From assembly GCA_905193155.1 (NCBI GenBank), contig CAJJNQ010000033.1:1-27178 (forward strand): DNA of 27,178 bases, written 5' to 3'. This document shows positions 7,700 through 15,764 of this stretch, piece after piece. The notes below the pieces were generated by a model. It was given only the letters and a program-made list of their open reading frames with translations. It was not told the DNA's origin and did no database searches. How positions within the stretch are numbered: the first letter of the stretch is position 1; every line of letters begins with the position of its first letter. This DNA is from an uncultured Christensenella sp. GTDB lineage: Bacteria; Bacillota; Clostridia; Christensenellales; UBA1750. Position numbers and translations under genes: made by a program.

Positions 7700-8176
7700 T
7701 CAGGATGGAGCTTTGACGGCGTTTTCATCCGCGGGCAGGAAGATGCGCTGCACCTTGCCGCAGTTCTGCCCGTCGGGGCTGAGCAGCATCAGCGCGCCCC
7801 CTTCGTTGACAACGCGATATTGCGCCGCGTCCGCTGCTGTGACCTCGATCTGGTCGCTTTCACAAGTGATGACCAGCGTCTGCATCAGCGTGGGCCGCAC
7901 GCCGGATTCTTCCAGCAGATCCATGACGGAGGGGCGGCCTTCCACCTCATCGGGATTGAGACGCGCACGCAGCGTGGTGCCCACCACAACCTCGGGATCA
8001 TCCGCATCGCCGCTGACCCTGTAGTCTTCGACATAGGCATGAACGCCCAGCACAATCGCCAGCACCAGCAGAATCGCCAGCGTTGCCTTGATGCGGAAAT
8101 GGTGAAGAAGATGGCTCTGCCTGCGCAGATGAGACACTCTTTTTTTGATGCTGGACACCCGAATGCGTCTGGGCAC
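7700..8176 (-). CDS. Membrane-anchored protein of unknown function
   Basis: A 158-residue protein from a GTG start at 8174-8176, chosen because AAGGAGG lies 8 bases upstream; the frame is open eight codons further but that start would overlap the ribosome-binding site. Residues 1-30 are very basic (many Arg, Lys and His), followed by one hydrophobic segment (about 32-48, ATLAILLVLAIVLGV), then about 110 residues predicted outside the membrane and rich in Asp/Glu and Val. The outer part reads like a small beta-rich domain, with CESDQIEVTAADAAQYRVV and CGKVQRIFLPADEN; it has two cysteines, which could pair. I do not recognise a family. It is first in the unit with the DUF1614-like gene and spoIIP, 83 bases upstream with no terminator between them. 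Confidence 0.75.
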   Translation of the reverse strand: MPRRIRVSSIKKRVSHLRRQSHLLHHFRIKATLAILLVLAIVLGVHAYVEDYRVSGDADDPEVVVGTTLRARLNPDEVEGRPSVMDLLEESGVRPTLMQTLVITCESDQIEVTAADAAQYRVVNEGGALMLLSPDGQNCGKVQRIFLPADENAVKAPS

Positions 8177-8209
8177 AGCGCTTCCCTCCTTCTTTGTCAC
8201 GATTGTCTT

Positions 8210-8238
8210 ATTATATAATAAAATTCCGCAACGCGCAA
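8210..8238 (-). promoter_or_regulatory. Promoter for the spoIIP-containing unit
   Basis: On the minus strand TTGCGC (8233-8238) and TATAAT (8210-8215) are 17 bases apart. It reads into the GTG-started gene at 8176. It is a sigma-A-type site, so the unit is not obviously restricted to a sporulation sigma factor. Confidence 0.7.
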
Positions 8239-8247
8239 CGGGAAAGG

Positions 8248-8277
8248 TTGTTGGGCTTGCCGTCTTTGTGGTATAAT
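8248..8277 (+). promoter_or_regulatory. Promoter for the nucleotidyltransferase-lon unit
   Basis: TTGTTG (8248-8253) and TATAAT (8272-8277) are 18 bases apart, and TGG just before the -10 box gives an extended -10 element. It diverges from the spoIIP-unit promoter about 10 bases away. Confidence 0.7.
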
Positions 8278-8312
8278 AGACAATAAAACGACTCTACCTT
8301 GGAGGTGTCGAG

Positions 8313-9047
8313 ATGAAGGCGATCATACTGGCTGCGGGTTACGCGACCCGGCTTTATCCTCTGACGGAAAATTTCCCCAAGGCGCTGCTGACGGTCGGCG
8401 GCCGGCCGCTTCTCAATCACATTGTTGCCCAGCTGGATAAGCTTTCCGAAGTTGATCAAATTCACGTTGTATCCAACGAGAAATTTTATCCCCATTTTGT
8501 CAAATGGGCTAAAGAAGAAAATGATCCCCGCCTGGTCATACACGACGACGGCACGCACGACGACGCAACCAAGCGCGGCGCAATCGGCGATATTGCCTAT
8601 GTACTGGATAAAACCGGCATGGATGACGACTGCCTGGTCGTGGCGGGCGACAATCTTTTGATGATTGATTACCATGACTTTTACAAGGCCTATCTTTCCC
8701 ACGGCCGCAGCCCGCTGCTGCTCGCGCAGAAGGTTCACGATGTAGAGCTTTTGCGCCGGTTTGCGGTGGCTGTGCTGGATGAGGATAACCGTGTGACTCA
8801 TCTTGTGGAAAAGCCGCAGGATCCGCCGTCCGACGACGCGGTGTTTGCACTGTACCTCTACCCCGCGCGCGTGATGCGGATGGTCAGGGATTATCTTGCC
8901 CAAGGCAACAGCCCCGATTCCCCCGGCAACTACCCGGTATGGCTGACGCAGCAGATGCCGGTTTACGCCTATGTGACGGACAAGCCCTGCTACGACATCG
9001 GCACGCATGAATCCCTGCGCCGGGTGCGCGATCTTTACGGCGAATAA
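8313..9047 (+). CDS. Sugar-phosphate nucleotidyltransferase family protein
   Basis: A 244-residue single-domain nucleotidyltransferase of the glucose-1-phosphate thymidylyltransferase/RmlA-like type. The N-terminal signature reads MKAIILAAGYATRLYPLT (1-18) followed by PKALL and GGRPLL; a later VVAGDN supplies the metal-binding aspartate, and VEKP and DIGTHESL are typical late motifs. Such enzymes join a sugar- or choline-phosphate to a nucleotide; the substrate cannot be read from sequence. At 244 residues it lacks the C-terminal left-handed helix domain of longer members. GGAGG lies 8 bases before the ATG. It is first in the unit, with lon starting 41 bases after its stop. Confidence 0.85.
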   Translation: MKAIILAAGYATRLYPLTENFPKALLTVGGRPLLNHIVAQLDKLSEVDQIHVVSNEKFYPHFVKWAKEENDPRLVIHDDGTHDDATKRGAIGDIAYVLDKTGMDDDCLVVAGDNLLMIDYHDFYKAYLSHGRSPLLLAQKVHDVELLRRFAVAVLDEDNRVTHLVEKPQDPPSDDAVFALYLYPARVMRMVRDYLAQGNSPDSPGNYPVWLTQQMPVYAYVTDKPCYDIGTHESLRRVRDLYGE

Positions 9048-9088
9048 TTTCAGCAATTACGCAATAAAACAAAAAGGATCAAGGTTTT

Positions 9089-11419
9089 ATGGAAAACGAA
9101 AACAATGTCACCGACGGCTTTGTGCAGCTTCTTCCCTTTGTACCGCTGCACAAGCTCGTCATTTTCCCTTACATGAACGCCAATTTCGAACTCAGCGGTG
9201 ATGAAAGCATTACCTCTTTTGAGGGCGCGCTGGATGAAGGACGCGAGGTCTTTCTGGCGACCCATCAGGTGGATGCCGTGCGAGTGCCTGATTATGAGGC
9301 GTTCAACAAAATCGGCGTGGTTACGCGCATTAAGAGCATTTTGCGCACGCCGGGCGGCCCTGTCCGTGTGACGGTGGAGGGCGTGCGCCGCGCGCGTTTT
9401 CTCTCCATTCAGATGGTAAAGGGCGCGCCGATGGCAGAGATTCAGGATCTCCCCGAGGAAAACGGCGCAGAGCTGCTGCTCTCCGCTTCCCGCAGCGTGC
9501 TGGTGGACTTTTTCCACAAGTATGCAGAGGTTTCTCCCAAGATTCCCAAGGACGCGGCGGATTATCTGGAAAAGGTAGACAACTGCGATAAGCTCTGCGA
9601 CCTGATTGCAGCGCACGTTCTGGAAACCGTGCCGGAGCAGCTCGAAGTGCTCAACATCGTCAGCATTCCGGCGCGCATTGAGCGCCTTTGCGTGCTGCTG
9701 GCACAGAAAACCGAGCAGGCCGGGCTGCAAATGCAGCTGGAAGCCAAGGTTCGCCAGCTGATGGAAAAAAATCAGCGCGAATACTTCCTGCGCGAACAGA
9801 TGAAGGTGATTCGCAAGGAACTGGGCAGCGCAGATCTGACGGATGTGACCGAACTGCGCGAGCAGCTGGACAAGATCAACTTCGAGCCCGCTGTGCGCGA
9901 AAAGATCGATAAAGATTTGGAGCGTCTGGAAAACATGACGCCCGGCTCCCCCGATATCAACGTGCTGCACACCTATCTGGAGACGATTGCCGATCTCCCG
10001 TGGGGTACTTATACGCAGGATGATTATTCTCTCGACCGCGCGCGCAAGGTGCTGGCGCGTGACCACTACGGTTTGGAAAAGGTCAAGGAGCGCATTCTGG
10101 AATACCTTGCAGTGCATGCGCTGACTCGTTCGCTCAAAGGCACGATTCTTTGCCTGGTGGGCCCTCCCGGCGTGGGCAAGACCTCCATCGCGCGCTCCAT
10201 CGCCCGCGCGCTCAACCGCTCCTTCGTGCGGATGTCACTGGGCGGCGTGCGCGACGAAGCGGAGATTCGCGGTCACCGGCGCACCTACATTGGCGCGATC
10301 CCCGGCCGCATCATTACCTCGGTCAAGCAGGCGGGCACCATGAATCCCGTGATGCTGCTGGACGAAATCGACAAGATGTCTGCGGATATGAGCGGCGACC
10401 CTGCGGCGGCGCTGCTCGAAGTGCTGGATTCCGAGCAGAACAGCACCTTCCGCGATCACTATCTGGACATTCCCTTCGACCTGAGCCAGGTGATGTTCGT
10501 TGTCACGGCAAACAGTCTGGAAACCGTGTCCCGCCCGCTGCTCGACCGCATGGAGATCATCGAGCTTTCCAGCTATACGCCGGAGGAAAAATTTGAAATC
10601 GCCAAGCGCCACCTGCTGCCCAAGCAGCTGAAGGAAAACGGGCTGACCAAGTCCTTCCTGCGGCTGGAGGACGGCGCGCTGCGCGCCATCATCAGCGATT
10701 ACACATCCGAGGCAGGCGTGCGCACGCTGGAGCGCACCATCGGCGCAGTGTGCCGCAAGGGCGCTATCGCCAAGATGGACGGAAAAAAGAGCTTCCGTGT
10801 CAACGAAAAGAAGGTACATGAGCTGTTGGGCCCCGTTCAGGCCATGCACGACAAGATTGAAGATAAATCCCTGGTCGGGTGTGTGACAGGCCTTGCCTGG
10901 ACGGCGGTCGGCGGCGAAATTCTGACCATCGAGGCCACCGCCATGAAGGGCAGCGGCCAGTTGCAGCTGACCGGCAAACTGGGCGACGTGATGCAGGAGA
11001 GCGCCAAGGCGGCAGTATCCTATATCCGCGCACACGCGACGGAGTTGGGCATCGACGAAGATTTTCATACCAAGGTGGATCTGCACATCCATGTGCCCAT
11101 GGGCGCTACGCCCAAGGACGGCCCCTCCGCAGGCGTGACGATGGTCACGGCGATTTACTCTGCGCTGTCGGGCAAGCCCGTGCCGCAGACCATCGCCATG
11201 ACGGGCGAGATCAGCCTGCGCGGGCGCGTGCTGCCCATCGGAGGGCTGAAAGAAAAATCCATCGCCGCCAACCGCGCCGGAGCCAAGATCGTGCTCTATC
11301 CGCGCGAAAACACGGCCGATCTTGTCGAGGTGCCGGAGAGCATCCGCAAGGAACTGGATTTCCGCCCCATGGATACACTGGACGACGTGCTCAAAAACGT
11401 CTTTACATCTGAAAATTAA
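9089..11419 (+). CDS. lon: ATP-dependent protease Lon (LonA type)
   Basis: A 776-residue protein of normal LonA length. It has an N-terminal substrate-binding domain (about 10-200, starting LLPFVPLHKLVIFPYM), a charged coiled-coil region, an AAA+ module with Walker A GPPGVGKTS (about 357-365) and Walker B VMLLDEIDKMS, and a C-terminal serine protease with PKDGPSAGVT (catalytic serine about 680) and GGLKEKSIAA (catalytic lysine about 723). Lon degrades misfolded and regulatory proteins in the cytoplasm. The ribosome site is modest (AAGG five bases before the ATG at 9089). The engB gene follows after nine bases, as lonA and ysxC do in Bacillus. No heat-shock operator was recognised upstream. 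Confidence 0.98.
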   Translation: MENENNVTDGFVQLLPFVPLHKLVIFPYMNANFELSGDESITSFEGALDEGREVFLATHQVDAVRVPDYEAFNKIGVVTRIKSILRTPGGPVRVTVEGVRRARFLSIQMVKGAPMAEIQDLPEENGAELLLSASRSVLVDFFHKYAEVSPKIPKDAADYLEKVDNCDKLCDLIAAHVLETVPEQLEVLNIVSIPARIERLCVLLAQKTEQAGLQMQLEAKVRQLMEKNQREYFLREQMKVIRKELGSADLTDVTELREQLDKINFEPAVREKIDKDLERLENMTPGSPDINVLHTYLETIADLPWGTYTQDDYSLDRARKVLARDHYGLEKVKERILEYLAVHALTRSLKGTILCLVGPPGVGKTSIARSIARALNRSFVRMSLGGVRDEAEIRGHRRTYIGAIPGRIITSVKQAGTMNPVMLLDEIDKMSADMSGDPAAALLEVLDSEQNSTFRDHYLDIPFDLSQVMFVVTANSLETVSRPLLDRMEIIELSSYTPEEKFEIAKRHLLPKQLKENGLTKSFLRLEDGALRAIISDYTSEAGVRTLERTIGAVCRKGAIAKMDGKKSFRVNEKKVHELLGPVQAMHDKIEDKSLVGCVTGLAWTAVGGEILTIEATAMKGSGQLQLTGKLGDVMQESAKAAVSYIRAHATELGIDEDFHTKVDLHIHVPMGATPKDGPSAGVTMVTAIYSALSGKPVPQTIAMTGEISLRGRVLPIGGLKEKSIAANRAGAKIVLYPRENTADLVEVPESIRKELDFRPMDTLDDVLKNVFTSEN

Positions 11420-11428
11420 GGAGCCACC

Positions 11429-12028
11429 ATGCAGATCAAACGCGCAACCTTCGTCACATCTCTCACCGGCAACCAGAAATTCAGCGGGCAGGGCCTGCCG
11501 CAGATCGCCATCGCGGGCAAATCCAACGTGGGCAAGTCCTCGCTGATCAACTGCCTCTGCAACCAGAATAAACTGGCGCGCGTCTCTTCCGAGCCGGGAA
11601 AGACGCGCCTGGTCAATGTCTTCCGCATCAACGACGATTTCCACCTGGTCGATCTGCCGGGCTATGGTTATGCGCGCGTCAGCCGCACGATGATCGAGGA
11701 CTGGGGCGCGATGATGGACAGCTATCTGAGCGGTTCCGAGCACCTGTGCCACATTCTTCATCTGGTGGATATCCGCCATGATCCGGGTGAAAACGACATT
11801 CAGATGCAGGCATGGATTCAGCACAACAACCTGCCCTGCACGGTCATCGCCACCAAGAGCGATAAGCTTTCCCGTGCGCAGCAGCAAAAAGCCATCTTGG
11901 GCATCTGCCGCACGCTGGGCGTGCAGCCGTGGGATGTGATTCCCTTCTCCTCCGTCACGCGCGACGGCAAGGACAAGCTGCTAGCCCGCCTGGGAGAAAT
12001 CATCCGTCAGGCGGAGGGGCAGGCATGA
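11429..12028 (+). CDS. engB: Ribosome biogenesis GTP-binding protein EngB (YsxC)
   Basis: A 199-residue single-domain GTPase with G1 GKSNVGKSS (30-38), the DLPGYGYARV switch region and G4 TKSD. This is the usual size for EngB, which acts in late assembly of the large ribosomal subunit. GGAG lies just upstream in the nine-base gap after lon. The stop overlaps the start of the next gene as ATGA, so the last two genes of this unit are translationally coupled. Confidence 0.96.
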   Translation: MQIKRATFVTSLTGNQKFSGQGLPQIAIAGKSNVGKSSLINCLCNQNKLARVSSEPGKTRLVNVFRINDDFHLVDLPGYGYARVSRTMIEDWGAMMDSYLSGSEHLCHILHLVDIRHDPGENDIQMQAWIQHNNLPCTVIATKSDKLSRAQQQKAILGICRTLGVQPWDVIPFSSVTRDGKDKLLARLGEIIRQAEGQA

Positions 12029-13056
12029 GGTGTGAGAGCGGATTTCTGAAATACATCCAGCGTCCGGGAGCAATCTCGGACCTGCTTTCCGACCTTCGCG
12101 GGTTGGAGCGAATTTGCATCGTGGGCGGCGAGCGAGCGCTTGCCGCCTTTCTCCCGCGCTTTGCGGAGGACAGTGCCGAGCGCCATATGCTCACGCTTCC
12201 CGAAGGTGCGCCCAATTGGACGGCTGCCCGATCCTTTGCGGCAGATGTAGTCGCAAGAGATGATCAGGCAATCATTGGCGTGGGCGGCGGTACAGCCATG
12301 GATATGTCCAAGGCCATTGCCGCGCAGTGCGGACGACCTCTCTACCTTGTGCCCACCTGTGCGGCAACCTGTTCCTGTGCGGCGCGGCTGATCGCGCTGT
12401 ACGATGAAGAAGGACGGCGCACCGGTTCCGCCGAGCTTCCCCGCGCGATTCAAGGCATTTATACCGACGAAGATTTGCTGGCGGAAGCGCCGCGGCGCTT
12501 GCTTGTTTCCGGCATTGCGGACGGCATGGCGAAGCTGTCGGAAACGGCCTCGGCCTGCCTTTATGCGGACAATCCCGCGGAGCCGCAGTGGCGCGCTTCG
12601 ATGGCGCAGGCGCTGCACCTGATGGACGTTTATTTTACGCACGCGGATGCTGCACTGAAGGGCGACCGTGCAGCGCTGAGCGAGATTCTCTACGCCAATC
12701 TCTACCTGACGGCACAGATCACGGCGACGGGGAGCGCTCGCCGCATCGGTGAAATCGCACATCATTTCTACAACGGTGTGACTCGTCTGTTTCCCACGGA
12801 GCGCAGCGCATTTCTGCATGGGGAAATTGTCGGGGTAGGTGTGCTGCTGGAATTGGAGCTGACAGGCACTGCCGCGGGCTATTCCCGCAAGACCGTCGAA
12901 ACCTTCCTGACGCAGGTGCTGCAATGCCCCACGAGCATGAGTGCGATGAATCTTCCGCACGACGAGGTATCGTTAGCACGGCTTTCGGCCTATATCTCCG
13001 AGAAAGCCAGCCTGAATCCCCGCAACGTCGTTACCGCGCTGGGCACGATTTGTTGA
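12025..13056 (+). CDS. Iron-containing alcohol/glycerol dehydrogenase-like protein
   Basis: A 343-residue protein related to glycerol dehydrogenase. GVGGGTAMDMSK (85-96) is the nucleotide-binding signature, and the likely metal ligands are kept: D166 in GIADGMAK, H246 or H247 in AHHFYNG, and H265 in LHGEIVG. Members oxidise alcohols or polyols with NAD(P); others in the fold are sn-glycerol-1-phosphate or 3-dehydroquinate enzymes, so the substrate is open. A cysteine-rich stretch (TCAATCSC, 111-118) sits where the family has its active-site loop. The frame is open 32 codons upstream, but the ATG at 12025 is preferred: it overlaps the engB stop and has a GGAGGGG site before it. Confidence 0.85.
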   Translation: MRCESGFLKYIQRPGAISDLLSDLRGLERICIVGGERALAAFLPRFAEDSAERHMLTLPEGAPNWTAARSFAADVVARDDQAIIGVGGGTAMDMSKAIAAQCGRPLYLVPTCAATCSCAARLIALYDEEGRRTGSAELPRAIQGIYTDEDLLAEAPRRLLVSGIADGMAKLSETASACLYADNPAEPQWRASMAQALHLMDVYFTHADAALKGDRAALSEILYANLYLTAQITATGSARRIGEIAHHFYNGVTRLFPTERSAFLHGEIVGVGVLLELELTGTAAGYSRKTVETFLTQVLQCPTSMSAMNLPHDEVSLARLSAYISEKASLNPRNVVTALGTIC

Positions 13057-13062
13057 AACAAC

Positions 13063-13101
13063 AGGCCTTGATTTCCGGTCTTATTTCGGAAATCAAGGCC
13101 T
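13063..13101. terminator. Perfect 15-bp hairpin terminator between convergent units
   Basis: Arms 13063-13077 and 13087-13101 pair perfectly around a nine-base loop. TTTCTTTATGCTTTTT follows on the plus strand. It ends the lon-engB-dehydrogenase unit and lies just beyond the stop of the convergent symporter gene, so it may serve both. Confidence 0.9.
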
Positions 13102-13105
13102 TTCT

Positions 13106-14338
13106 TTATGCTTTTTCGCTGTGAAGCTTCTTTTGCAGCCAGTCTTTACCGTCCACAAAACGTGAGACAATAAAGCTGACCACATAATCCCCCGCCGCGT
13201 TGACCATGGTTGCGGGCGGATCAATTAGGTTGCCCAGCGCAATGGCGATGGGATAGGCAATCTCCATACGATCCGGGAAGAAGATCGTGCAGAGCACCAG
13301 CTCCCCTACGCCGCCTCCGCCGGGGATGCCGCTCATCGCTACGGAGGAAAACACCGCAACGAGAATCGCCGCAATCGCCTTGCCGCCGGTAAAATCCATC
13401 CCGAAGATGCTGAAGAGGAAAGTTACCTTGATGATGGCGGACATGGCCGAGCCGTCCATGTGCATCGTCGCGCCCATGGGAATCACGATATCGGCAACAT
13501 CCTTCGAGACGCCGGTTTCCTCTGCCGCTTCCAGATTGGTCGGGATGGTCGCCACCGACGAGCAGGTGCCGAACGATACCGCCGCCGGACGGAAGATATG
13601 CTTGAGCATCTCCTTTGCGCCGCCTTTTCCGCCGCCAAATCGAGCGTAGAGCGGGAAGAAAACCGCCGCATAGACAAAACTGAGCACATAATAAACCACG
13701 AGCGTTCGGGAGTAATCGCTGATGAGCTGCGGCCCGTAATAGGCCACCAGATAGGCAAAGAACCCGAAAAAACCGATCGGTGCGTAATAGGTGATGATCT
13801 TGACGGCCTTCATCGTGCACTCACTCAGGCTCGTCAGAAGCCGTGCCACCGGCGTTTCCGCGCCGCCCGCCCACTGCACCGCAAAGCCGAAGATCACCGC
13901 CGCCACAATCAGCGGCAGCATCGCCTTGCGGCTCCACAGCGCCGTAAAATCCGGAACGGTGAAGAAATTGACGATCATTTCTCCGAAGGATACCGATGCC
14001 GGTTCTGCCTCCGGTGGGTCATAACTGCCTGTCACCAGCGGCACAAAGCGGCAAACCGCATACATCATCACCGCTGCGATGGCTGCTGTGATCAGAAAAG
14101 TCGCCACTGTCATGCCCATGATCTTGCCCGCGCGGCGCATGCCCTTCATGTTGGCGATGGCCGACGAAATCGAGCAGAACACCATCGGCACCACGACGCA
14201 GAACATCAGGTTGACAAAGATTGTTCCGATCGGCTGCAGGCAGGTTGCGCCCGGCCAGACCGCACCCACCGCGCAGCCCGCCACGATGGATGTCAACATA
14301 GTCAGGATAAACCAATTCCGTTTTAAAAAAGCCTTCAT
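13106..14338 (-). CDS. Dicarboxylate/amino acid:cation symporter (DAACS/SDF family)
   Basis: A 410-residue multi-pass transporter. The family core is clear: the TM7 motif GATMHMDGSAM (289-299), hairpin 1 TCSSVAT (258-264), hairpin 2 SGIPGGGG (336-343) and TM8 DPPATMVNAAGD (373-384). Compared with the archaeal glutamate transporter GltPh, the NMDGT motif has His (H293) for Asn, and the TM8 arginine that binds acidic side chains is Ala (A376), while D373, T377, N380 and D384 fit conserved positions. This argues against glutamate or aspartate as substrate and toward a neutral amino acid or another solute (inference). The gene diverges from an AraC-type regulator, and its -10 region contains one of two direct repeats. 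Confidence 0.9.
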   Translation of the reverse strand: MKAFLKRNWFILTMLTSIVAGCAVGAVWPGATCLQPIGTIFVNLMFCVVVPMVFCSISSAIANMKGMRRAGKIMGMTVATFLITAAIAAVMMYAVCRFVPLVTGSYDPPEAEPASVSFGEMIVNFFTVPDFTALWSRKAMLPLIVAAVIFGFAVQWAGGAETPVARLLTSLSECTMKAVKIITYYAPIGFFGFFAYLVAYYGPQLISDYSRTLVVYYVLSFVYAAVFFPLYARFGGGKGGAKEMLKHIFRPAAVSFGTCSSVATIPTNLEAAEETGVSKDVADIVIPMGATMHMDGSAMSAIIKVTFLFSIFGMDFTGGKAIAAILVAVFSSVAMSGIPGGGGVGELVLCTIFFPDRMEIAYPIAIALGNLIDPPATMVNAAGDYVVSFIVSRFVDGKDWLQKKLHSEKA

Positions 14339-14372
14339 ACTCCTCGCCCTCTCTGTTCTGTTTTCGATCCTT

Positions 14373-14383
14373 TAACAGTATAT
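14373..14383. repeat. Direct repeat copy 1 (TAACAGTATAT), possible AraC operator
   Basis: It matches copy 2 (14401-14411) at 10 of 11 bases and lies in the same direction 28 bp away. It overlaps the symporter -10 box. Repeated half-sites in a divergent promoter are typical of AraC-family operators, but binding is inferred. Confidence 0.5.
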
Positions 14384-14385
14384 CA
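14377..14385 (-). promoter_or_regulatory. Extended -10 promoter for the symporter
   Basis: On the minus strand the sequence reads TGATATACT (TGn plus TATACT). There is no good -35 match at 17-18 bases, consistent with an activator-dependent promoter. It lies directly next to the -35 box of the divergent regulator promoter. Confidence 0.5.
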
Positions 14386-14414
14386 TTGAGTTTTTGCAGC
14401 TAACAGTGTATAAT
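14386..14414 (+). promoter_or_regulatory. Promoter for the AraC-family regulator
   Basis: TTGAGT (14386-14391) and TATAAT (14409-14414) are 17 bases apart. The -10 box overlaps direct repeat copy 2, so the regulator could control its own gene. Confidence 0.75.
14401..14411. repeat. Direct repeat copy 2 (TAACAGTGTAT), possible AraC operator
   Basis: This is the partner of the copy at 14373-14383. It overlaps the -10 box of the regulator promoter. Confidence 0.5.
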
Positions 14415-14456
14415 CTTCTTATTAACCTGCAAAACCTGCTCAAAAGGACGATGGTC

Positions 14457-15281
14457 ATGACAACCACACGCCGCGGATATCTGAACGAACCCTACCGGCT
14501 GTTTCACTCCAGCGATCAGCGCGATCTGGACTTTGAAGCACACAGCCATGATTTTCACAAACTGGTGTTCTGCCTTTCCGGAAAGGTTAGCTATGTCATG
14601 GAGGGGTTGACGTACTCGCTGGGTACGGGCGATCTGCTGCGCATCCCGCAGCACCAGATTCACCAGTCCCGTCTTTACAGCAATGCCGTCTACGAGCGCT
14701 ACATTCTCTGGATCAATGATAGCTTTTTGTGCTCCTTTCACGAGCCCGCGCTGACCGATCTGTTTGTGCAAGCCGACCCGAGCGGCCGTGAGCTCTATCA
14801 CCCCACCGCCGCGCAGCGACGGGAGATGATCGACAAGCTCCGCCAGGTGGAGCTCTTCTTTCAGGCCGATCAGCCGGGCCATCAGCTGATGGCCGATACC
14901 TATCTGCTGCAATTTTTATTGGAGCTGAGCGCACAGCTGCGTCATTCCTCTCCTGCCCCTGACAAGGCTGTGGCCGCAGACCCGCGTTTCAGCAGCATTC
15001 TCAGCTACATCAACCAACATTTGCAGGAGGATTTAAGCATTGAGCGGCTGAGTGGCATGTTCTATCTCAGCCCCTCTTATTTGATGCATACCTTCCGCAA
15101 GCGCACAGGCTGCACCGTTCATCAATACATACAGCAAAAGCGACTGATGTATGCCGCCGACCTGATCCGTCAGGGCGAAGGCATTGCCCAAGCCGCGCAG
15201 TGCAGCGGTTTTTCCGACTACACCGCTTTCTTACGCGCCTTCCGCAAGATGTACGGCTGCGCGCCGAGTGAAATTCGATAA
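14457..15281 (+). CDS. AraC-family transcriptional regulator
   Basis: A 274-residue regulator. The N-terminal part (about 15-100) is a cupin-like ligand domain with HSHDFHKLVFCLSGKVSYV and a GDLLRIPQHQIHQS strand pair. The C-terminal 100 residues carry two helix-turn-helix motifs: LSIERLSGMFYLSPSYLMHTF, and IAQAAQCSGFSDYTAFLRAF followed by RKMYGCAPSEIR. The longer frame starts at a TTG inside the promoter spacer and cannot be used. Of two close ATGs, 14457 is chosen because AAGGA lies 8 bases upstream; 14451 would leave only two. It diverges from the symporter and is probably its regulator. A GH3 glycosidase relic converges on it from the other side, so the original regulon may have involved sugars. 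Confidence 0.9.
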   Translation: MTTTRRGYLNEPYRLFHSSDQRDLDFEAHSHDFHKLVFCLSGKVSYVMEGLTYSLGTGDLLRIPQHQIHQSRLYSNAVYERYILWINDSFLCSFHEPALTDLFVQADPSGRELYHPTAAQRREMIDKLRQVELFFQADQPGHQLMADTYLLQFLLELSAQLRHSSPAPDKAVAADPRFSSILSYINQHLQEDLSIERLSGMFYLSPSYLMHTFRKRTGCTVHQYIQQKRLMYAADLIRQGEGIAQAAQCSGFSDYTAFLRAFRKMYGCAPSEIR

Positions 15282-15317
15282 AAGAACCTCCGCTGTTTTG
15301 CAACAGCGGAGGTTCTT
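15282..15317. terminator. Perfect 16-bp hairpin terminator after the AraC regulator
   Basis: Arms 15282-15297 and 15302-15317 pair perfectly around TTGC. The plus strand continues GTGGTTTTT and the minus strand TTTTATCG. It can therefore end both the regulator transcript and anything coming through the GH3 relic. Confidence 0.9.
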
Positions 15318-15332
15318 GTGGTTTTTCAGAAT

Positions 15333-15735
15333 TTATTTTTCAGACTGAAGGATAATGGTCTTTTCCAAACGGATATCGCGGGAAGAAGCGCCGACAAGGA
15401 TGCGGAAATCACCTGGCTCGACCGTCGCTGCACGGTTTCTGTTCCGACCCTGCTGCCCACATGGCACACCTTGACGCGCACATCGACGCGGCAGCTTGCT
15501 TCGTCCACAACATCGACTTCCAAATCGCGGTATTCAAACTGCGTGTACTCAGGCCGAATCCGAAGGGATAGAGCGCCGTGCGCTCCCCCTCCATGTATTC
15601 CGGCGCGCCGCCGGGCAGCATGGAATAATAACAGGGCGTTGCGCCCGAAGAGCGCGGGAACGAGATGGGCAGCCGTCCCGATGGATTGATCTTACCCAGC
15701 AGAATTTCCGCAATCGTCTGCGCGCCCCTCCCACC
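15333..15735 (-). pseudogene. Decayed 3' remnant of a GH3 beta-glucosidase
   Basis: Three pieces of a glycoside hydrolase family 3 C-terminal region appear in three frames. Piece 1 (about 15735-15550) reads AQTIAEILLGKINPSGRLPI and then ALYPFGFGLS. Piece 2 (about 15550-15430) continues YTQFEYRDLEVDV and GSRVGTETVQ of the fibronectin III-like domain; the join fits loss of one base in the GLSYT codons. Piece 3 (about 15422-15333) is VEPGDFRILVGASSRDIRLE to a TAA stop. Intact enzymes have some 70 residues between VQ and EPGDF, so about 200 bases are missing at 15423-15430. The N-terminal catalytic domain is absent, replaced by the end of the MATE gene. No function is expected. Confidence 0.88.
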
Positions 15736-15764
15736 AAAAAGCTCCGTGCACAAACTTGCTTTTT

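Noticed and set aside
10235..11887. A 550-codon minus-strand frame opposite lon and engB
   Set aside because: It lies on the complement of conserved AAA+ and GTPase motifs and has no ribosome site of its own.
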